From NCBI GenBank assembly GCA_039024635.1, contig JBCCQA010000008.1, positions 62,001 to 126,000 on the forward strand: DNA of 64,000 bases. The letters run 5' to 3'. The translations under genes were made by a program, and so were the position numbers. Origin of the DNA: Kuafuiihalomonas sp039024635. Lineage in GTDB: Bacteria; Myxococcota; Kuafuiibacteriia; Kuafuiibacteriales; Kuafuiibacteriaceae. This document shows, piece by piece, positions 7,671-17,350 of this stretch. How positions within the stretch are numbered: the stretch's first letter is position 1; each line of letters starts with the position of its first letter. A model generated the notes under the pieces. It was not told where the DNA came from and searched no databases. It saw nothing but the letters and a program-made list of their open reading frames with translations.

Positions 7671-8777
7671 GTGGACCGGGAGAAGGCGTTGATCAAACCA
7701 GGATGGGAGATGGGGCGGTCCACCATCCTGAGCCTTGGCACCGCCGTGCCCGACACCGCGGTGTCTCAGGATCACATGGCGGGTTTTCTGGCTTCGGTTG
7801 CCCAGGCTCAGGACGGGGCTCGACCCGGCCTGGACCGGGCGCTCCGCCGCATGGCCGGGCGAACCACCATCCGAACTCGACACAGCGTCCTGGCAGACTT
7901 CGCCTGTTCGGAGCCCGAAGCGTTCGAGTTCTTCCCAAAGAACTGGGCCCTCGACCCCTTTCCCAGCACCCGTAGCAGGCTCGAGATTTATGAACGCGAG
8001 GCCTCGCCCTTGGCCGAGCGCGCGGCCCGGCGGGCCCTGGACCGGGCCCGCGTCGCACCGAGCGACGTGAGTCATGTCGTCCTCACCAGCTGCACCGGCT
8101 TTTTCGCCCCCGGCCCGGACGTCCTCTTGATGGACCGGCTCGGCCTGCGCCCCAACACCCAGCGGACCTTGATCGGATTCATGGGTTGCTACGCTGGCTT
8201 CAACGGCCTTCGGACCGCCCACGAGATCGTCCTGTCCGACCCCGGGGCGGTGGTCCTGGTCGTCTCGGTCGAGCTTTGTACGCTCCACGTTCAGCGCGCG
8301 CCGGATCTGGAGACCGCCGTCTCCAACCTGCTCTTTGCCGATGGTGCGGGCGCTGCCGTCGTGGCCGCCCAACCTCGGGGCCGGGCTTCGATTCAGCGAT
8401 CCGCTTCGGCCTTGGCCGAGGGCACGAGGGACGAGATGGCGTGGCACATCGGCGACCACGGCTTCGTGATGCGCCTGGCTCCGACCGTCCCCCATCACCT
8501 GAAGGGTCAGGTCGAGACCTTCGCTCGACGGCTGGGGGCAGGACGGGAGACCCGATACGCCGTCCATCCGGGCGGGCGGCGGATCCTCGAGGCCGTGTCA
8601 GAGGCCTTGGACACCGAGTTACCGGAGAGCTTCGAGGTGCTCCAGGACTTCGGCAACATGTCTAGCGCCTCCATCTTCTTCGTCCTCGACCGGATCCTTC
8701 GAGAGGGAAGTCCGCCCGTGGCGGCTATGGGTTTCGGCCCAGGCCTCACGATGGAAGGCCTTCTGTTGCAGCCGTGA
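7671..8777 (+). CDS. Type III polyketide synthase (chalcone/stilbene synthase family)
   Basis: This 368-residue enzyme would condense malonyl-CoA units on an acyl-CoA starter. The catalytic triad is visible: Cys173 in IGFMGCYAGFNGLR, His299 in YAVHPGGRRIL and Asn329 in DFGNMSSASI. Bacterial relatives make alkylresorcinols, alkylpyrones or naphthoquinone precursors. The GTG at 7671 has GGAAGG 8 bases upstream; an ATG at 7710 is the alternative. It overlaps the following flavoprotein by GTGA, a common pairing in which the flavoprotein oxidises or hydroxylates the polyketide. The methyltransferase often found between them is missing. Confidence 0.92.
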   Translation: MDREKALIKPGWEMGRSTILSLGTAVPDTAVSQDHMAGFLASVAQAQDGARPGLDRALRRMAGRTTIRTRHSVLADFACSEPEAFEFFPKNWALDPFPSTRSRLEIYEREASPLAERAARRALDRARVAPSDVSHVVLTSCTGFFAPGPDVLLMDRLGLRPNTQRTLIGFMGCYAGFNGLRTAHEIVLSDPGAVVLVVSVELCTLHVQRAPDLETAVSNLLFADGAGAAVVAAQPRGRASIQRSASALAEGTRDEMAWHIGDHGFVMRLAPTVPHHLKGQVETFARRLGAGRETRYAVHPGGRRILEAVSEALDTELPESFEVLQDFGNMSSASIFFVLDRILREGSPPVAAMGFGPGLTMEGLLLQP

Positions 8778-9892
8778 ACGTGGACCTCGTCGTCATCGGA
8801 GGCGGCTTAGCCGGCGCGACCCTGTCGACCCTGGTCGCCCGGACTGGTTGCCGAGTCGTCGTCGTCGAGAAGGACGCCTTCCCTCGGGACAAGCTGTGCG
8901 GTGAGTTCCTTTCTCCCGAGGCCAGCCTCACCCTTCGTCGCCTAGGTCTAGAAGAGCAGCTGATGTCGGCGGCCCCTCCTAGGCTCGAGCGAGGCTGGTT
9001 CACGGAAGCGCGAGGCCAAAGCGCCGAGGTGCCGTTGCCGGCGGCAGGCCTTGGCCTTTCCCGCTGGACCCTGGACGGGGCGCTCCAGGGCGCCGCACTT
9101 GAAGCCGGGGTCGACTGGATCCAGGGCGAGGCCGGCGATGTCGTTGCCACCGAGGAGGGCCTTCGGGTCCAGGTCTCGACTGCCCATGGATCGCAAACCG
9201 TGGAGGCCCGAATCGGCGTAGGGGCGTACGGCCGGCATGGCCGTCTTGATCGAGCCCTTGGGCGAACGCGGAGCCCTCGACGATTCGTGGGCCTGAAGCG
9301 TCACCATCTGGGCCCAGCCGACGACAAGGTCGAGATCCACGCCTTTCCGGGCGGCTACTGCGGCGTGAACGCCGTGGACGGCGGACGGGTCAACGTCTGC
9401 GCCCTTGTCGAGCGCAGCTGGCTCATGGGTCTGTCCGATCGAAGCTGGACCGGCGTGAGTCAAGGCTTTCGGACCGCGAGTCCCTGGCTGTTAGAGCGGC
9501 TGTCGGCGCTCAGGCCCGACCCCAAGCGAGAGATGCTCACCGTCGCCGGCATCGATTTCGACCGGCGTGAGCCTCTGCTCGGACCACTCCTGATGGTCGG
9601 GGACGGGGCAGCCATGATCGCGCCCTTGGCCGGAGACGGACAGGCCATGGCTTTGCGAGGCGCCGAAGCCCTGGCGGAACTGATCCTAGCCGACGACTCG
9701 GCCGAGACCCTTAGTCAGGCCTGGCAAGCACGCTTCCGGAGGGTCTTCGACCGTCGCTTGGGCCTGGGAAGACACCTGCAGGAGGCCTTGCTGAACCCTC
9801 GGATTGCTCCCTGGCTCCTGCGCTCGTCGCGCTGGTTCCCGGCCCTCCCGGCCTGGCTGGCCAAGCAGACCCGAGAGGCGATTCGGTCATGA
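8774..9892 (+). CDS. FAD-dependent oxidoreductase of the geranylgeranyl reductase/PKS-associated family
   Basis: The 372-residue protein has an N-terminal FAD dinucleotide-binding motif (VVIGGGLAGATLS), the family motif KLCGEFLSPEA (about 38-48), and a second FAD contact near the C-terminal half (LMVGDGAAMIAPLAGDGQ, about 274-291). It belongs to the flavoprotein family that includes geranylgeranyl reductases and tailoring monooxygenases beside type III polyketide synthases. The pairing with the upstream synthase (GTGA overlap) makes a polyketide-modifying role more likely than a BchP-like one, and the N-terminus does not resemble BchP. It is followed by a DUF2007 gene with an ATGA overlap. 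Confidence 0.87.
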   Translation: MNVDLVVIGGGLAGATLSTLVARTGCRVVVVEKDAFPRDKLCGEFLSPEASLTLRRLGLEEQLMSAAPPRLERGWFTEARGQSAEVPLPAAGLGLSRWTLDGALQGAALEAGVDWIQGEAGDVVATEEGLRVQVSTAHGSQTVEARIGVGAYGRHGRLDRALGRTRSPRRFVGLKRHHLGPADDKVEIHAFPGGYCGVNAVDGGRVNVCALVERSWLMGLSDRSWTGVSQGFRTASPWLLERLSALRPDPKREMLTVAGIDFDRREPLLGPLLMVGDGAAMIAPLAGDGQAMALRGAEALAELILADDSAETLSQAWQARFRRVFDRRLGLGRHLQEALLNPRIAPWLLRSSRWFPALPAWLAKQTREAIRS

Positions 9893-10125
9893 GTCGAGTT
9901 CGAGTCTATGCTGCCTTGGTGCCTTTTCAGGCCCACATGGTTCGGACCGCCCTTGAGGCCGAAGGCATCCCAGCCGAGGTCCACAACGAGAACCTCGCCC
10001 CTTATGCAGGTATAGGGGCGGAGGTGTGGGTCGAACGCCGACATGCCTTCCTGGCCCGTCGCTTGATCGAGGACCTGGAGAGGAGCTCCGGTGACGGACC
10101 AGCGACGGGCTCCCCGAGGTCATGA
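9889..10125 (+). CDS. DUF2007-family small protein
   Basis: This 78-residue soluble protein contains the DUF2007 pattern: an N-terminal strand (VRVYAALVPFQAHMVRTALEA), then a glycine/acid region (EVWVERRHAFLARRLIEDLE). The family is annotated as putative signal-transducing or GlnB-like but its function is not established. It is translationally coupled to the flavoprotein by ATGA and is the third gene of the type III polyketide synthase operon. Confidence 0.8.
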   Translation: MSRVRVYAALVPFQAHMVRTALEAEGIPAEVHNENLAPYAGIGAEVWVERRHAFLARRLIEDLERSSGDGPATGSPRS

Positions 10126-10192
10126 GCCTTTCAGAGCTGATCGAAGCGTCGGCTTGGCAGCACCCGGGGCCGACGATTATGCTGGAGGAACG

Positions 10193-10999
10193 GTGAGAAA
10201 ACGCGGAGGCAGCAGGAGAGGTCGACCCTTCGGCTTCTTGGAGGCGAAGTCCTCCAGCCTTCTGCGACTCGTCAACGATGGAGCGTTCTCCTGTGAGTAC
10301 CAACCGCTGGTCGACCCTCGCTCTGGCGAAGTAGGCGGATACGAGGCCCTCGCTCGCTTCTGGATCGAGGGCGAGGAAGTGACCCCGGGCGACGTATTCC
10401 AGAACGTGGACGAGGACCCGGCTCTTTTCATGGTGTTGGAGTCCGAGCTCAAGTCCCTTCAAATCAAGCATCGACCGGCGGGGGCCGACCTCTTCCTCAA
10501 CATCCACCCCAGCATCTGTCACCAGCCCCAGCTCATGGACCACTGGGTAAGGCAGCTCAGCGGAACCAAGAACGTCGTGGTGGAGATCGTGGAGAGCTCG
10601 CGGCTCTTGGACCTGGAGCTGCTGCATGACTTTGCTCGCAGGTTGCGCGCGGCAGGCATCCCATGCGCGTTGGACGACGTCGGCTCACCTCACTCGCTCT
10701 TCTCCTTCGAGCTTCTGGAGTGCTGCTCCTTCATCAAGCTGGACCGAGGCTGGATCGAGCGCGCTCAGGCCGACCCCGCCTACCTCCGACTCCTGGAGGG
10801 CATCCTGGCCTTCGCACGGGAGAAAGGCATCGGCACCGTCTTGGAGGGCATCGAGCTCACCTCCCACCTGGCTTGGGCTCGTCAGCTCGAAGTCGACCTG
10901 GTGCAGGGCTACCGTTTCTCGGACCTCTTCCAGCGTCCCTTCCCGAAGCTCGACACCGCTGACCTCTCCGGACCCATCAGCTCGCTCGGCACGGGCTAG
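10193..10999 (+). CDS. EAL-domain protein, probable cyclic-di-GMP phosphodiesterase
   Basis: The 268-residue protein is essentially a stand-alone EAL domain. The catalytic residues appear intact: YEALARF (EAL motif), FLNIHP (Asn), VEIVESS (Glu), ALDDVGS (Asp-Asp), IKLD (Lys), EGIEL (Glu) and VQGYRFS (Gln). It should hydrolyse c-di-GMP in the cytoplasm; no sensor or membrane segment is present. I prefer the GTG at 10193, with GGAGG 4 bases upstream. An upstream GTG at 10091 would add 34 disordered residues and overlap the DUF2007 gene. It converges on addA with a 13-base gap. Confidence 0.88.
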   Translation: MRKRGGSRRGRPFGFLEAKSSSLLRLVNDGAFSCEYQPLVDPRSGEVGGYEALARFWIEGEEVTPGDVFQNVDEDPALFMVLESELKSLQIKHRPAGADLFLNIHPSICHQPQLMDHWVRQLSGTKNVVVEIVESSRLLDLELLHDFARRLRAAGIPCALDDVGSPHSLFSFELLECCSFIKLDRGWIERAQADPAYLRLLEGILAFAREKGIGTVLEGIELTSHLAWARQLEVDLVQGYRFSDLFQRPFPKLDTADLSGPISSLGTG

Positions 11000-11012
11000 G
11001 GGTGTTCGCGCC

Positions 11013-14000
11013 CTACAGCACGAAGACCACCCCGCGAAGGCCTTGGCCCTGAGCAGGCTCCAAAGCCCACAGGTACCAGGCAATCTGTCGCTTCGCTTCC
11101 GCCTCGTCCAGCTCCTCGTGGGTCTTGTAGTCGAGGACCACGCCCCGTCCGTCATCATCCCGAAACCACAGATCGACGACACCATCGAGAAGCAGGCCCT
11201 CGTCGCTCATCCTGCACACTGGAAGCTCGGTTTGCCGCTCCATGCTCCGTCGGGCCTCGAGGAGCAAAGGCTCGCTCAAGGCCAGCTCCACCGCCCGCTT
11301 GGCCGCGGCCTGCTCAGCGTGCGTCGCGTCGACCTGACGGGCCGCAGCCTGCAAGGCGTCTTCCAGGGGCGCATCGAAGGCGTGGCGAAGCACTTCGTGG
11401 ACCAGATGCCCGAAACGCCGCCCTCGTGGCCGACCTTTCTCCTGCTCCACGCGCACCGTTCGTACCCGTCGAGCCAGACCCGGCTTTGGTTCATCCTCGG
11501 TGTCGGACGGACGGAGGAGCACCACGCTCGCCTCGGACTTGGTCGAGATCAGCGCCGCCCGTTCGTCACGCCACTTCCGATGGGCCTCGACGCTGGCGGC
11601 CGCGCCTGCGCCGTCACGTAGCGCATCGATCCGGCGCATGATCGGATGGCTGGCTGGGGCTCGGTCGAAGAGCGAGGAGGGTATCCAGTCCACTTCGCCC
11701 CCCGAGACACCGTGGCGCCCGGAGAGGGGAAGGGGGTCGTCGCGCTCACTTGTCCTGGAGATCACGCAACAGGGCTGGCCATGGGGCCAATGCATCGAGG
11801 GCGTAGAGTTGTCCCAGCCTGAGGCGGGTCGCACCGCCTTCTCGAGGGGTGCGAACCACGCCGGCTTTCGGTCCCAGGGCTCGCCGGGCTTGGAGGTCAC
11901 GATCAGGCAGTCTCGGGCCCGGGTCGCCGCCACGTAGGCGATACGAAGCTCCTCACCCGGTCCCTCGACCGGTGGGCGGTCTCGAAAGGGCGCCGGCTCG
12001 AAATCGAGGAGCCTGAAGTAGGCCGACGATGCTTCGACGTGACGACTCGGCTCGTTCCTTTGGGCGTCGTAGGGGTCCCCGAGGATCACGATGGGGAACT
12101 CGAGCCCCTTCACTTGATGGATGTTGAGGATCCGCACTCCCTCCGCCTCCAGCTGCTGCTCGGCCAGGGCTTTGGAGCCTAGCCCGTCCAGACGTTCGAC
12201 GAAGGTCCGAAAGGCGGACTGCTGCTCTCGCTCGTGTTGCTCGGCCAGACTCACGATGCCCCGGACGCCCGCCACCGCTTCGGGTCCGGCGTGTTCGTGG
12301 GCGAAGCCCGCCACTGCCCGGGTCGCCCGGAGCAGAAGCTGAAGCGTCGTCGAGAGCGAGCGCTCGTTCCGCTTGCGGGCAAGCTCGTCGAAGAGGGCCA
12401 GGGCTTCGGCCACCGGCGCCAAGCGTTCTTCACCTTCAGGCGCCGAGGTGCCCGGGTGAAGCGGGCCGACGACAGCCGCCCATTCGGCCAGAAGGTCATC
12501 GGGCAGATGGAACAAGGGCGAGCGAAGAGCGGCGTACACCCAGTAAGAATCATTGGGCCACTCGATGGCGTTCAGGCAGGCGACCAGTCCGGCGACCTCA
12601 CTCCGGTCGTCAAGGTAGCGCCGTCCGTGCACGAGGAAGGGTAGGTGACGACGTTCTAGCTCCTGCATGAGGGAACGCACCCAAGCTTCCGGCGAGGCCT
12701 TCTCGGGCATCGACCTCAGGAGAACGCCAATGTGCTCTGGTCGGACCGGGACCAATGTGCCGCGATCAGGACCCGACGGCGAGCGCACTTGCCAGCCGCT
12801 GTCCCGAAGGATCCACTCGATGAGCCGTCCGGTCGTCATGCCGGACAGGCGCCTCGCTTGGTCCCATTTGATGGCCGCGACTTCCTGACGCCCGGTGGTG
12901 AAGGCGCACAGGGGCGGCGGCATCCCGGGGCTGGGCTCGGGTCCACCGCGGAGCGGCACGTAGGCCGGCTGGGCTGGATCTTTCTCGAAGTGCTCTTCGA
13001 AGGCTGCGTTGATGAAGTCTTGGATGGGCTCCAAAGCGCGGAAGGAGTGGGTTAGCTCCAGTCGTTCGACGCCTTTGGCCCGCAAGGATTCGGCGAAGGA
13101 GAGGTAGAAGCCCATGTCTGCGCTTCGAAAGCCGTAGATGGATTGCTTGGGGTCCCCGACGATAAAGAGCCCGCCACCTTCGACGTTCGCCACCTGCTCC
13201 ACGATGGCTGTCTGCAGCGGATCCGTATCCTGGAACTCGTCGACGAAGACGAGCTGGACGCTCTTTCGGACCCGCGCTCGAAGGTCCTCGTCCTGAAGGA
13301 GGCTTCGCGTGCGAAGGAGGAGGTCCAGGTAGTCGAGCTTTCCGAGACGCTGCTTTCGGGCCTCATAGGCCTCGACGACCTCCCACAATAGGTCTCGGAG
13401 CTCCGCCGCCAGATCGGCGTCGGCCTCTCGGCGATGGGCGGCCCACTCAGCCTTCAGAGCCTGAGCCTCTTTGGCTAGTTCGGCGGCGCCGCGTTCGCCG
13501 ATCCGACCCGAGCGACGAGGCGGCTGGTACTTCATGACCCGAACCAGGGCTGCTTCCAGCTCTTCGGGCGCCCAGGCCTCGGCATGCTGCAGGCGCATCC
13601 GGTCGCCAAACTCGACCAGCGGATCGAGCTTCCGTTTGGCGAAGTCGGCGGCCAGGCCCGGTGCACGAAGGCTCAAAGCTTGGCCGAGCGCGGCGACTCG
13701 GGGCGCGAAGGCTCGGTTGAAGCTCTCCCAGTCGAGCCCCAGCCGGGGCCAAGCCCCATCGAAGTGTCGCTCGGCGATCAGGTCACGGGCGGCCTTGGTG
13801 AGACGCTCCCAGGGGCCAATGTCGTTGAAGGCGTAGGTTTGGGAGTGGGCGAGGGCCCGCTTGAGCCGAGGCTCTCCATCCGCCAGGCGCCGCTCGAACC
13901 AGATCCGAAAGACCTCTTCCTGAAGCCGAGCCTCTTGAGCCTCGTCGAGTCGCTCGAAGTCGGGATCGATGCCCGCCTCCACCGGATGCCGGCGCAGGAG

Positions 14001-14327
14001 TTCGGCGCAGAAGCCATGAATCGTCCCGATGTGGGCTTCATCGAGGTGAACTAGGGCGTCTTGGAGACGAGTCGAGGCCGGGCCACTCTGGGCGCGGGCC
14101 GCCCGCTCCAGACCGCGACGCAGTCGAAGGGCGAGGGCCCCCGCCGCCTTACGCGTAAAGGAGAGCGCCACGAGCCCCGAAGCCTCCACCCGGCCCGCGG
14201 CAATGGCGGCCACGATTCGATGCACTGTCTCGGCCGTTTTGCCCGTGCCTGCGGCCGCCTCCACCAGAAAGCTGTGGTCCAAGTCTTCCCGGATACGAGC
14301 CCGGGCTTCGTCATCGCTCAGCTTCAC
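11013..14327 (-). CDS. addA: AddA-type ATP-dependent helicase/nuclease subunit
   Basis: The 1104-residue protein is a UvrD/RecB-type superfamily 1 helicase with a C-terminal nuclease. The Walker A motif is AAAGTGKT near residue 25, Walker B/motif II is LVFVDEFQDTDP, and motif III-IV includes GDPKQSIYGFRSAD. A RecB-family nuclease motif (VVLDYKTHEE, about 1070) is at the end. With AddB it would process double-strand breaks for RecA-dependent repair. The GTG at 14327 overlaps the addB stop as GTGA. The open frame continues upstream but reads into addB. It is the last gene of the SDR-addB-addA operon. Confidence 0.92.
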   Translation of the reverse strand: MKLSDDEARARIREDLDHSFLVEAAAGTGKTAETVHRIVAAIAAGRVEASGLVALSFTRKAAGALALRLRRGLERAARAQSGPASTRLQDALVHLDEAHIGTIHGFCAELLRRHPVEAGIDPDFERLDEAQEARLQEEVFRIWFERRLADGEPRLKRALAHSQTYAFNDIGPWERLTKAARDLIAERHFDGAWPRLGLDWESFNRAFAPRVAALGQALSLRAPGLAADFAKRKLDPLVEFGDRMRLQHAEAWAPEELEAALVRVMKYQPPRRSGRIGERGAAELAKEAQALKAEWAAHRREADADLAAELRDLLWEVVEAYEARKQRLGKLDYLDLLLRTRSLLQDEDLRARVRKSVQLVFVDEFQDTDPLQTAIVEQVANVEGGGLFIVGDPKQSIYGFRSADMGFYLSFAESLRAKGVERLELTHSFRALEPIQDFINAAFEEHFEKDPAQPAYVPLRGGPEPSPGMPPPLCAFTTGRQEVAAIKWDQARRLSGMTTGRLIEWILRDSGWQVRSPSGPDRGTLVPVRPEHIGVLLRSMPEKASPEAWVRSLMQELERRHLPFLVHGRRYLDDRSEVAGLVACLNAIEWPNDSYWVYAALRSPLFHLPDDLLAEWAAVVGPLHPGTSAPEGEERLAPVAEALALFDELARKRNERSLSTTLQLLLRATRAVAGFAHEHAGPEAVAGVRGIVSLAEQHEREQQSAFRTFVERLDGLGSKALAEQQLEAEGVRILNIHQVKGLEFPIVILGDPYDAQRNEPSRHVEASSAYFRLLDFEPAPFRDRPPVEGPGEELRIAYVAATRARDCLIVTSKPGEPWDRKPAWFAPLEKAVRPASGWDNSTPSMHWPHGQPCCVISRTSERDDPLPLSGRHGVSGGEVDWIPSSLFDRAPASHPIMRRIDALRDGAGAAASVEAHRKWRDERAALISTKSEASVVLLRPSDTEDEPKPGLARRVRTVRVEQEKGRPRGRRFGHLVHEVLRHAFDAPLEDALQAAARQVDATHAEQAAAKRAVELALSEPLLLEARRSMERQTELPVCRMSDEGLLLDGVVDLWFRDDDGRGVVLDYKTHEELDEAEAKRQIAWYLWALEPAQGQGLRGVVFVL

Positions 14328-17300
14328 GGCATTCCTCGCACGCGCTCGAGTCGAGCGAAGGCGGAACCCGCTTCGTCGTCGAGCTTGTGGGCCGTCCGCT
14401 GCTCTTCTCGCGGACCGCACAGGGGCTGGTAGTCACAGCGCCCGCAAGCACCGCTCTCGGGGCGGGGGAGGAAGGCTCCCATCTCGTGCTGTCCATCCAC
14501 CTGCTCGAAGAATTGGCGCAAGACGCCCTGTCGTTCGGCCGCACCCAAAAATAGGGCGGGTCGCTCGTGAAAGCCCGCTCGAAGCGTGGCGTAGTGCAGC
14601 GTCGCTCCCAGGACGGGCCGACCAAGGATGGCTTCGGTGGCTTCGGCGTAGAGCAGGGGCTGAAGCTGTCGCCCCCCGCTCGTTGGCCCGAAGCCCCGCT
14701 CGGGGACCTTTCCGCTCTTGAAGTCGACGATGTGGAGCTGGCCATCTTCGTCGCGCTCCACTCTGTCCACTGAGCCTCGCAGCCGGTGGCCCGTCGGTAG
14801 CCGAAGGGCTTCAGCCCGACTGGCCGGGTCCCGACGGTCATGCGCCGGCATGCCGAAAGCGAGCTCCGCGGCCACGGTTTCCCGGGGCCGCGGACGTTCG
14901 GCCGCCCGGCGCACCCAACCCCGCACGTCGTCTTCGATGTCGGCGATGGTCTTCCAGTACACCGCCGGCAGGGCCGGACAGAGCTCGTCGAACCAGCGCC
15001 GTCCCACGGCCTCCACGACCTCGGCGACCCTCGCTAGCATCCGCTCGGCCTTGGGCTCGGCCTGCTGCAGCTCGAACAACACCTCGTGAAAGATTGAGCC
15101 CTTGGTCAGAGGATGAAGAACGTGGGGGTGGCTGGGGTCCATCCGGGGTCGGAAGCGCAAGACGGCATGCATCCAGTACTTGAAGGGGCAAGCCGCGAAG
15201 CTCTCCAGGCTGGTCGCCGACTGGATGCGCGCCTTGGGCGCCTGGCTCCGGAGCCAGTCGCGCAGTCGATCGCTTCGGGCCCACAGCCCATCCGCAGGGG
15301 ACACGCGGCGAAAGCCCCGGTGGACCCGGGCCTCCAAGGCCCGAGCCAGGTGGGGATTGCCGCCCGCTTCCCGAAGATAGAAGGCGCCACCGGGCGTCTT
15401 CGAGGCTTCGCCCGCCGCCACCGCGACGTCGTACTCAGCCTCGTCGACGGTCTCGGCCGGATCGAACGGAACCCGCCAGCCCGGGCCGTAGGAGCGACTG
15501 GGTGGACCTGCTTCCAGTGGATCCGCCTCCAGTCCGTGCTGCTGACTCCACAGCTCCAGAACGAAGCTGGAGGGTACCTGACTCTCGCTGTCGTAATCGG
15601 CGATCCGCGGATAGGTGAGTAAGACTTGGGGCGCCGCCCGCAGGCAGCGCGCAAAGGCTCGGCGCTCTTCTTGCCGCTGGCGAGGGCGGAGCACCAAGTC
15701 CTCCCGGAGCCGCTCTCTCTCGGCGTCGGGCAGGAGGGGGTCTTCGCGAAGAACGACGGGGAATCGACCCTCTGTCAGGCCCGGAAGCACCACGGCGTCG
15801 AAAGAGCGCCCGGCCGCATCTTCTGGGGTCCCAATGAAGACGGCTCCGTAGGGATCTCGGCTGGGCTCTTCGCGCAGCTCGCCCAGGGCTTCGGTGAGAA
15901 CGGCCCGGAGTTCAACGGCCTCGACCAGCCCGTCTCCCGACAGCGGGGCGAGCTCGGCCAAAATGGAAAGGACGGGTTCGGGGGACCTCAGGGTCAGGCG
16001 GGCAAGGGCCTCCAGTCGTGCTCGCCAGTCCCGCCAGGACCGTGCTCGGCTCCAGTCAGCCAGCGACTCGACCACCGGGAGGGCGAAGGCCTCGAGCCGT
16101 CGCAGGGACTGAATGTCCTCCGCTAGCCGCTCCTGCTCGGACGGGTCGGCCGCGGACCGTGCGTTCCGGGTCCATTCGGCCCTGAGCCCATCCAGTCGTC
16201 GCCGCCATCGCTCGACGCCCCCGACGACCGCTGCGTCGGTGATCCATCGCTCCCATCTGCGAAGCGTATCCAGGCCGCCATGAGCCACGGCCGCCTGGGG
16301 GGAGGGGGGGAGGGGCTCGGCTTCCTTCCGGCTCGCAAAGACCAGCTGGCCGTCGTCCCCGGGCGGCACCCAGTCGACGTTGGAGGCGGCCCAGCGACCC
16401 TGGCTCTCGGGCTCGGGTACCTGACCGAAGCTCAAGTACTCGGCGAATCGGCTGGCCGACTGCGCTTCCTCACCGCAGCGAAGAAGAGCCAAGACGGCCC
16501 GCCCGGCCGGATGCGGCCTTCGCACGCCTCGGGCGAAGAAGCTGGGTATGCCGGCCGAGGCCAAGGCAGCCTCCAAAGGGGCCTGCTGCTGGCTCGGGTG
16601 GCGTAGCAAGATGGCCAGGCGGTCGAAGGGGGAGCGCTCGGTGTGCCGCAAGAGCCAGCGAACGACTTCCCTCGCCTCGCTCCCGACGTCGGCCACGGAG
16701 GCAAAGCTCAGCTCAGCCGGACGATCGAAAACGACCCGCTCTGTCGAACGGCCATCGGACCACCAGGCCAGCGCTTCTGGATCTCGAGTCCTGATCAAGG
16801 CCGCCCACGGCCCCGAGCTTCGGGCGTCGGCCAGCCGGCGCTTCAGGAGAGGATCGCTCGGGGCAATCTCGAGGAAGAGGTGGGGCCCGTCACTTCGCGA
16901 CGGAGCACGAAGGGCATCGACCTCGTCCGTGCCCGTATGGGCCCGCTCGTAGCTGTGAAGCAGCTGGGCGAGGTCGCGCCCACGCGGCCCGACCTTCTCC
17001 AGGTGCTCGACCGGGATGTCGAATCGACGCAGCTCGTCCAGGGTCCGATCGAGGGCGGCTACGAAGCCGGGGGTCGAGGCGACCTCGCCGAACCACTCGA
17101 GTTCGGTCTCAGCCACGACCCGCACCAGTTCGGCTCGTCGAGCGAGGGTGCTGGTCCGAAGCTGGGGGCCCCCCTCCAGGACCCACTGACGAAGCGAGCG
17201 GCGATTGACGCCCATGACCGGGCGCTCGAGCGCAGCCTCTCGAACGAAGGCGTCGGCCGCCCTCCGCGTCGGGGCGACGACGGTGCATCGCGGCCACTGG

Positions 17301-17350
17301 GCCATCCAGGCCCGGGCCGCCTCCACGTTTCGGAGGAGGGCCCCGCTCAC
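14324..17350 (-). CDS. addB: AddB-type PD-(D/E)XK nuclease/helicase-like subunit
   Basis: The 1008-residue protein has a helicase-like N-terminal part and a C-terminal RecB-family nuclease (LHIVDFKSGKVP, about 925). An iron-sulfur staple is formed by one Cys before the nuclease (AACPFKYWM, about 710) and three after it (ACGRCDYQPLC, near 980), as in AddB. The N-terminus (TVVAPTRRAADAFVREA) has no recognisable Walker A sequence, so ATPase activity on this subunit is doubtful. This resembles alphaproteobacterial AddB-like proteins more than the Bacillus type. The GTG start overlaps the SDR stop by 4 bases. Confidence 0.88.
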   Translation of the reverse strand: MSGALLRNVEAARAWMAQWPRCTVVAPTRRAADAFVREAALERPVMGVNRRSLRQWVLEGGPQLRTSTLARRAELVRVVAETELEWFGEVASTPGFVAALDRTLDELRRFDIPVEHLEKVGPRGRDLAQLLHSYERAHTGTDEVDALRAPSRSDGPHLFLEIAPSDPLLKRRLADARSSGPWAALIRTRDPEALAWWSDGRSTERVVFDRPAELSFASVADVGSEAREVVRWLLRHTERSPFDRLAILLRHPSQQQAPLEAALASAGIPSFFARGVRRPHPAGRAVLALLRCGEEAQSASRFAEYLSFGQVPEPESQGRWAASNVDWVPPGDDGQLVFASRKEAEPLPPSPQAAVAHGGLDTLRRWERWITDAAVVGGVERWRRRLDGLRAEWTRNARSAADPSEQERLAEDIQSLRRLEAFALPVVESLADWSRARSWRDWRARLEALARLTLRSPEPVLSILAELAPLSGDGLVEAVELRAVLTEALGELREEPSRDPYGAVFIGTPEDAAGRSFDAVVLPGLTEGRFPVVLREDPLLPDAERERLREDLVLRPRQRQEERRAFARCLRAAPQVLLTYPRIADYDSESQVPSSFVLELWSQQHGLEADPLEAGPPSRSYGPGWRVPFDPAETVDEAEYDVAVAAGEASKTPGGAFYLREAGGNPHLARALEARVHRGFRRVSPADGLWARSDRLRDWLRSQAPKARIQSATSLESFAACPFKYWMHAVLRFRPRMDPSHPHVLHPLTKGSIFHEVLFELQQAEPKAERMLARVAEVVEAVGRRWFDELCPALPAVYWKTIADIEDDVRGWVRRAAERPRPRETVAAELAFGMPAHDRRDPASRAEALRLPTGHRLRGSVDRVERDEDGQLHIVDFKSGKVPERGFGPTSGGRQLQPLLYAEATEAILGRPVLGATLHYATLRAGFHERPALFLGAAERQGVLRQFFEQVDGQHEMGAFLPRPESGACGRCDYQPLCGPREEQRTAHKLDDEAGSAFARLERVRGMP

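Noticed and set aside
7656..8567. Upstream extension of the 7053-7655 frame, giving 504 codons
   Set aside because: It is antisense to the type III polyketide synthase, and the ATG at 7655 is a better start.
8774..9892. The flavoprotein as BchP (geranylgeranyl reductase of bacteriochlorophyll)
   Set aside because: Its N-terminus does not match BchP and it is coupled to a type III polyketide synthase, not to bch genes.
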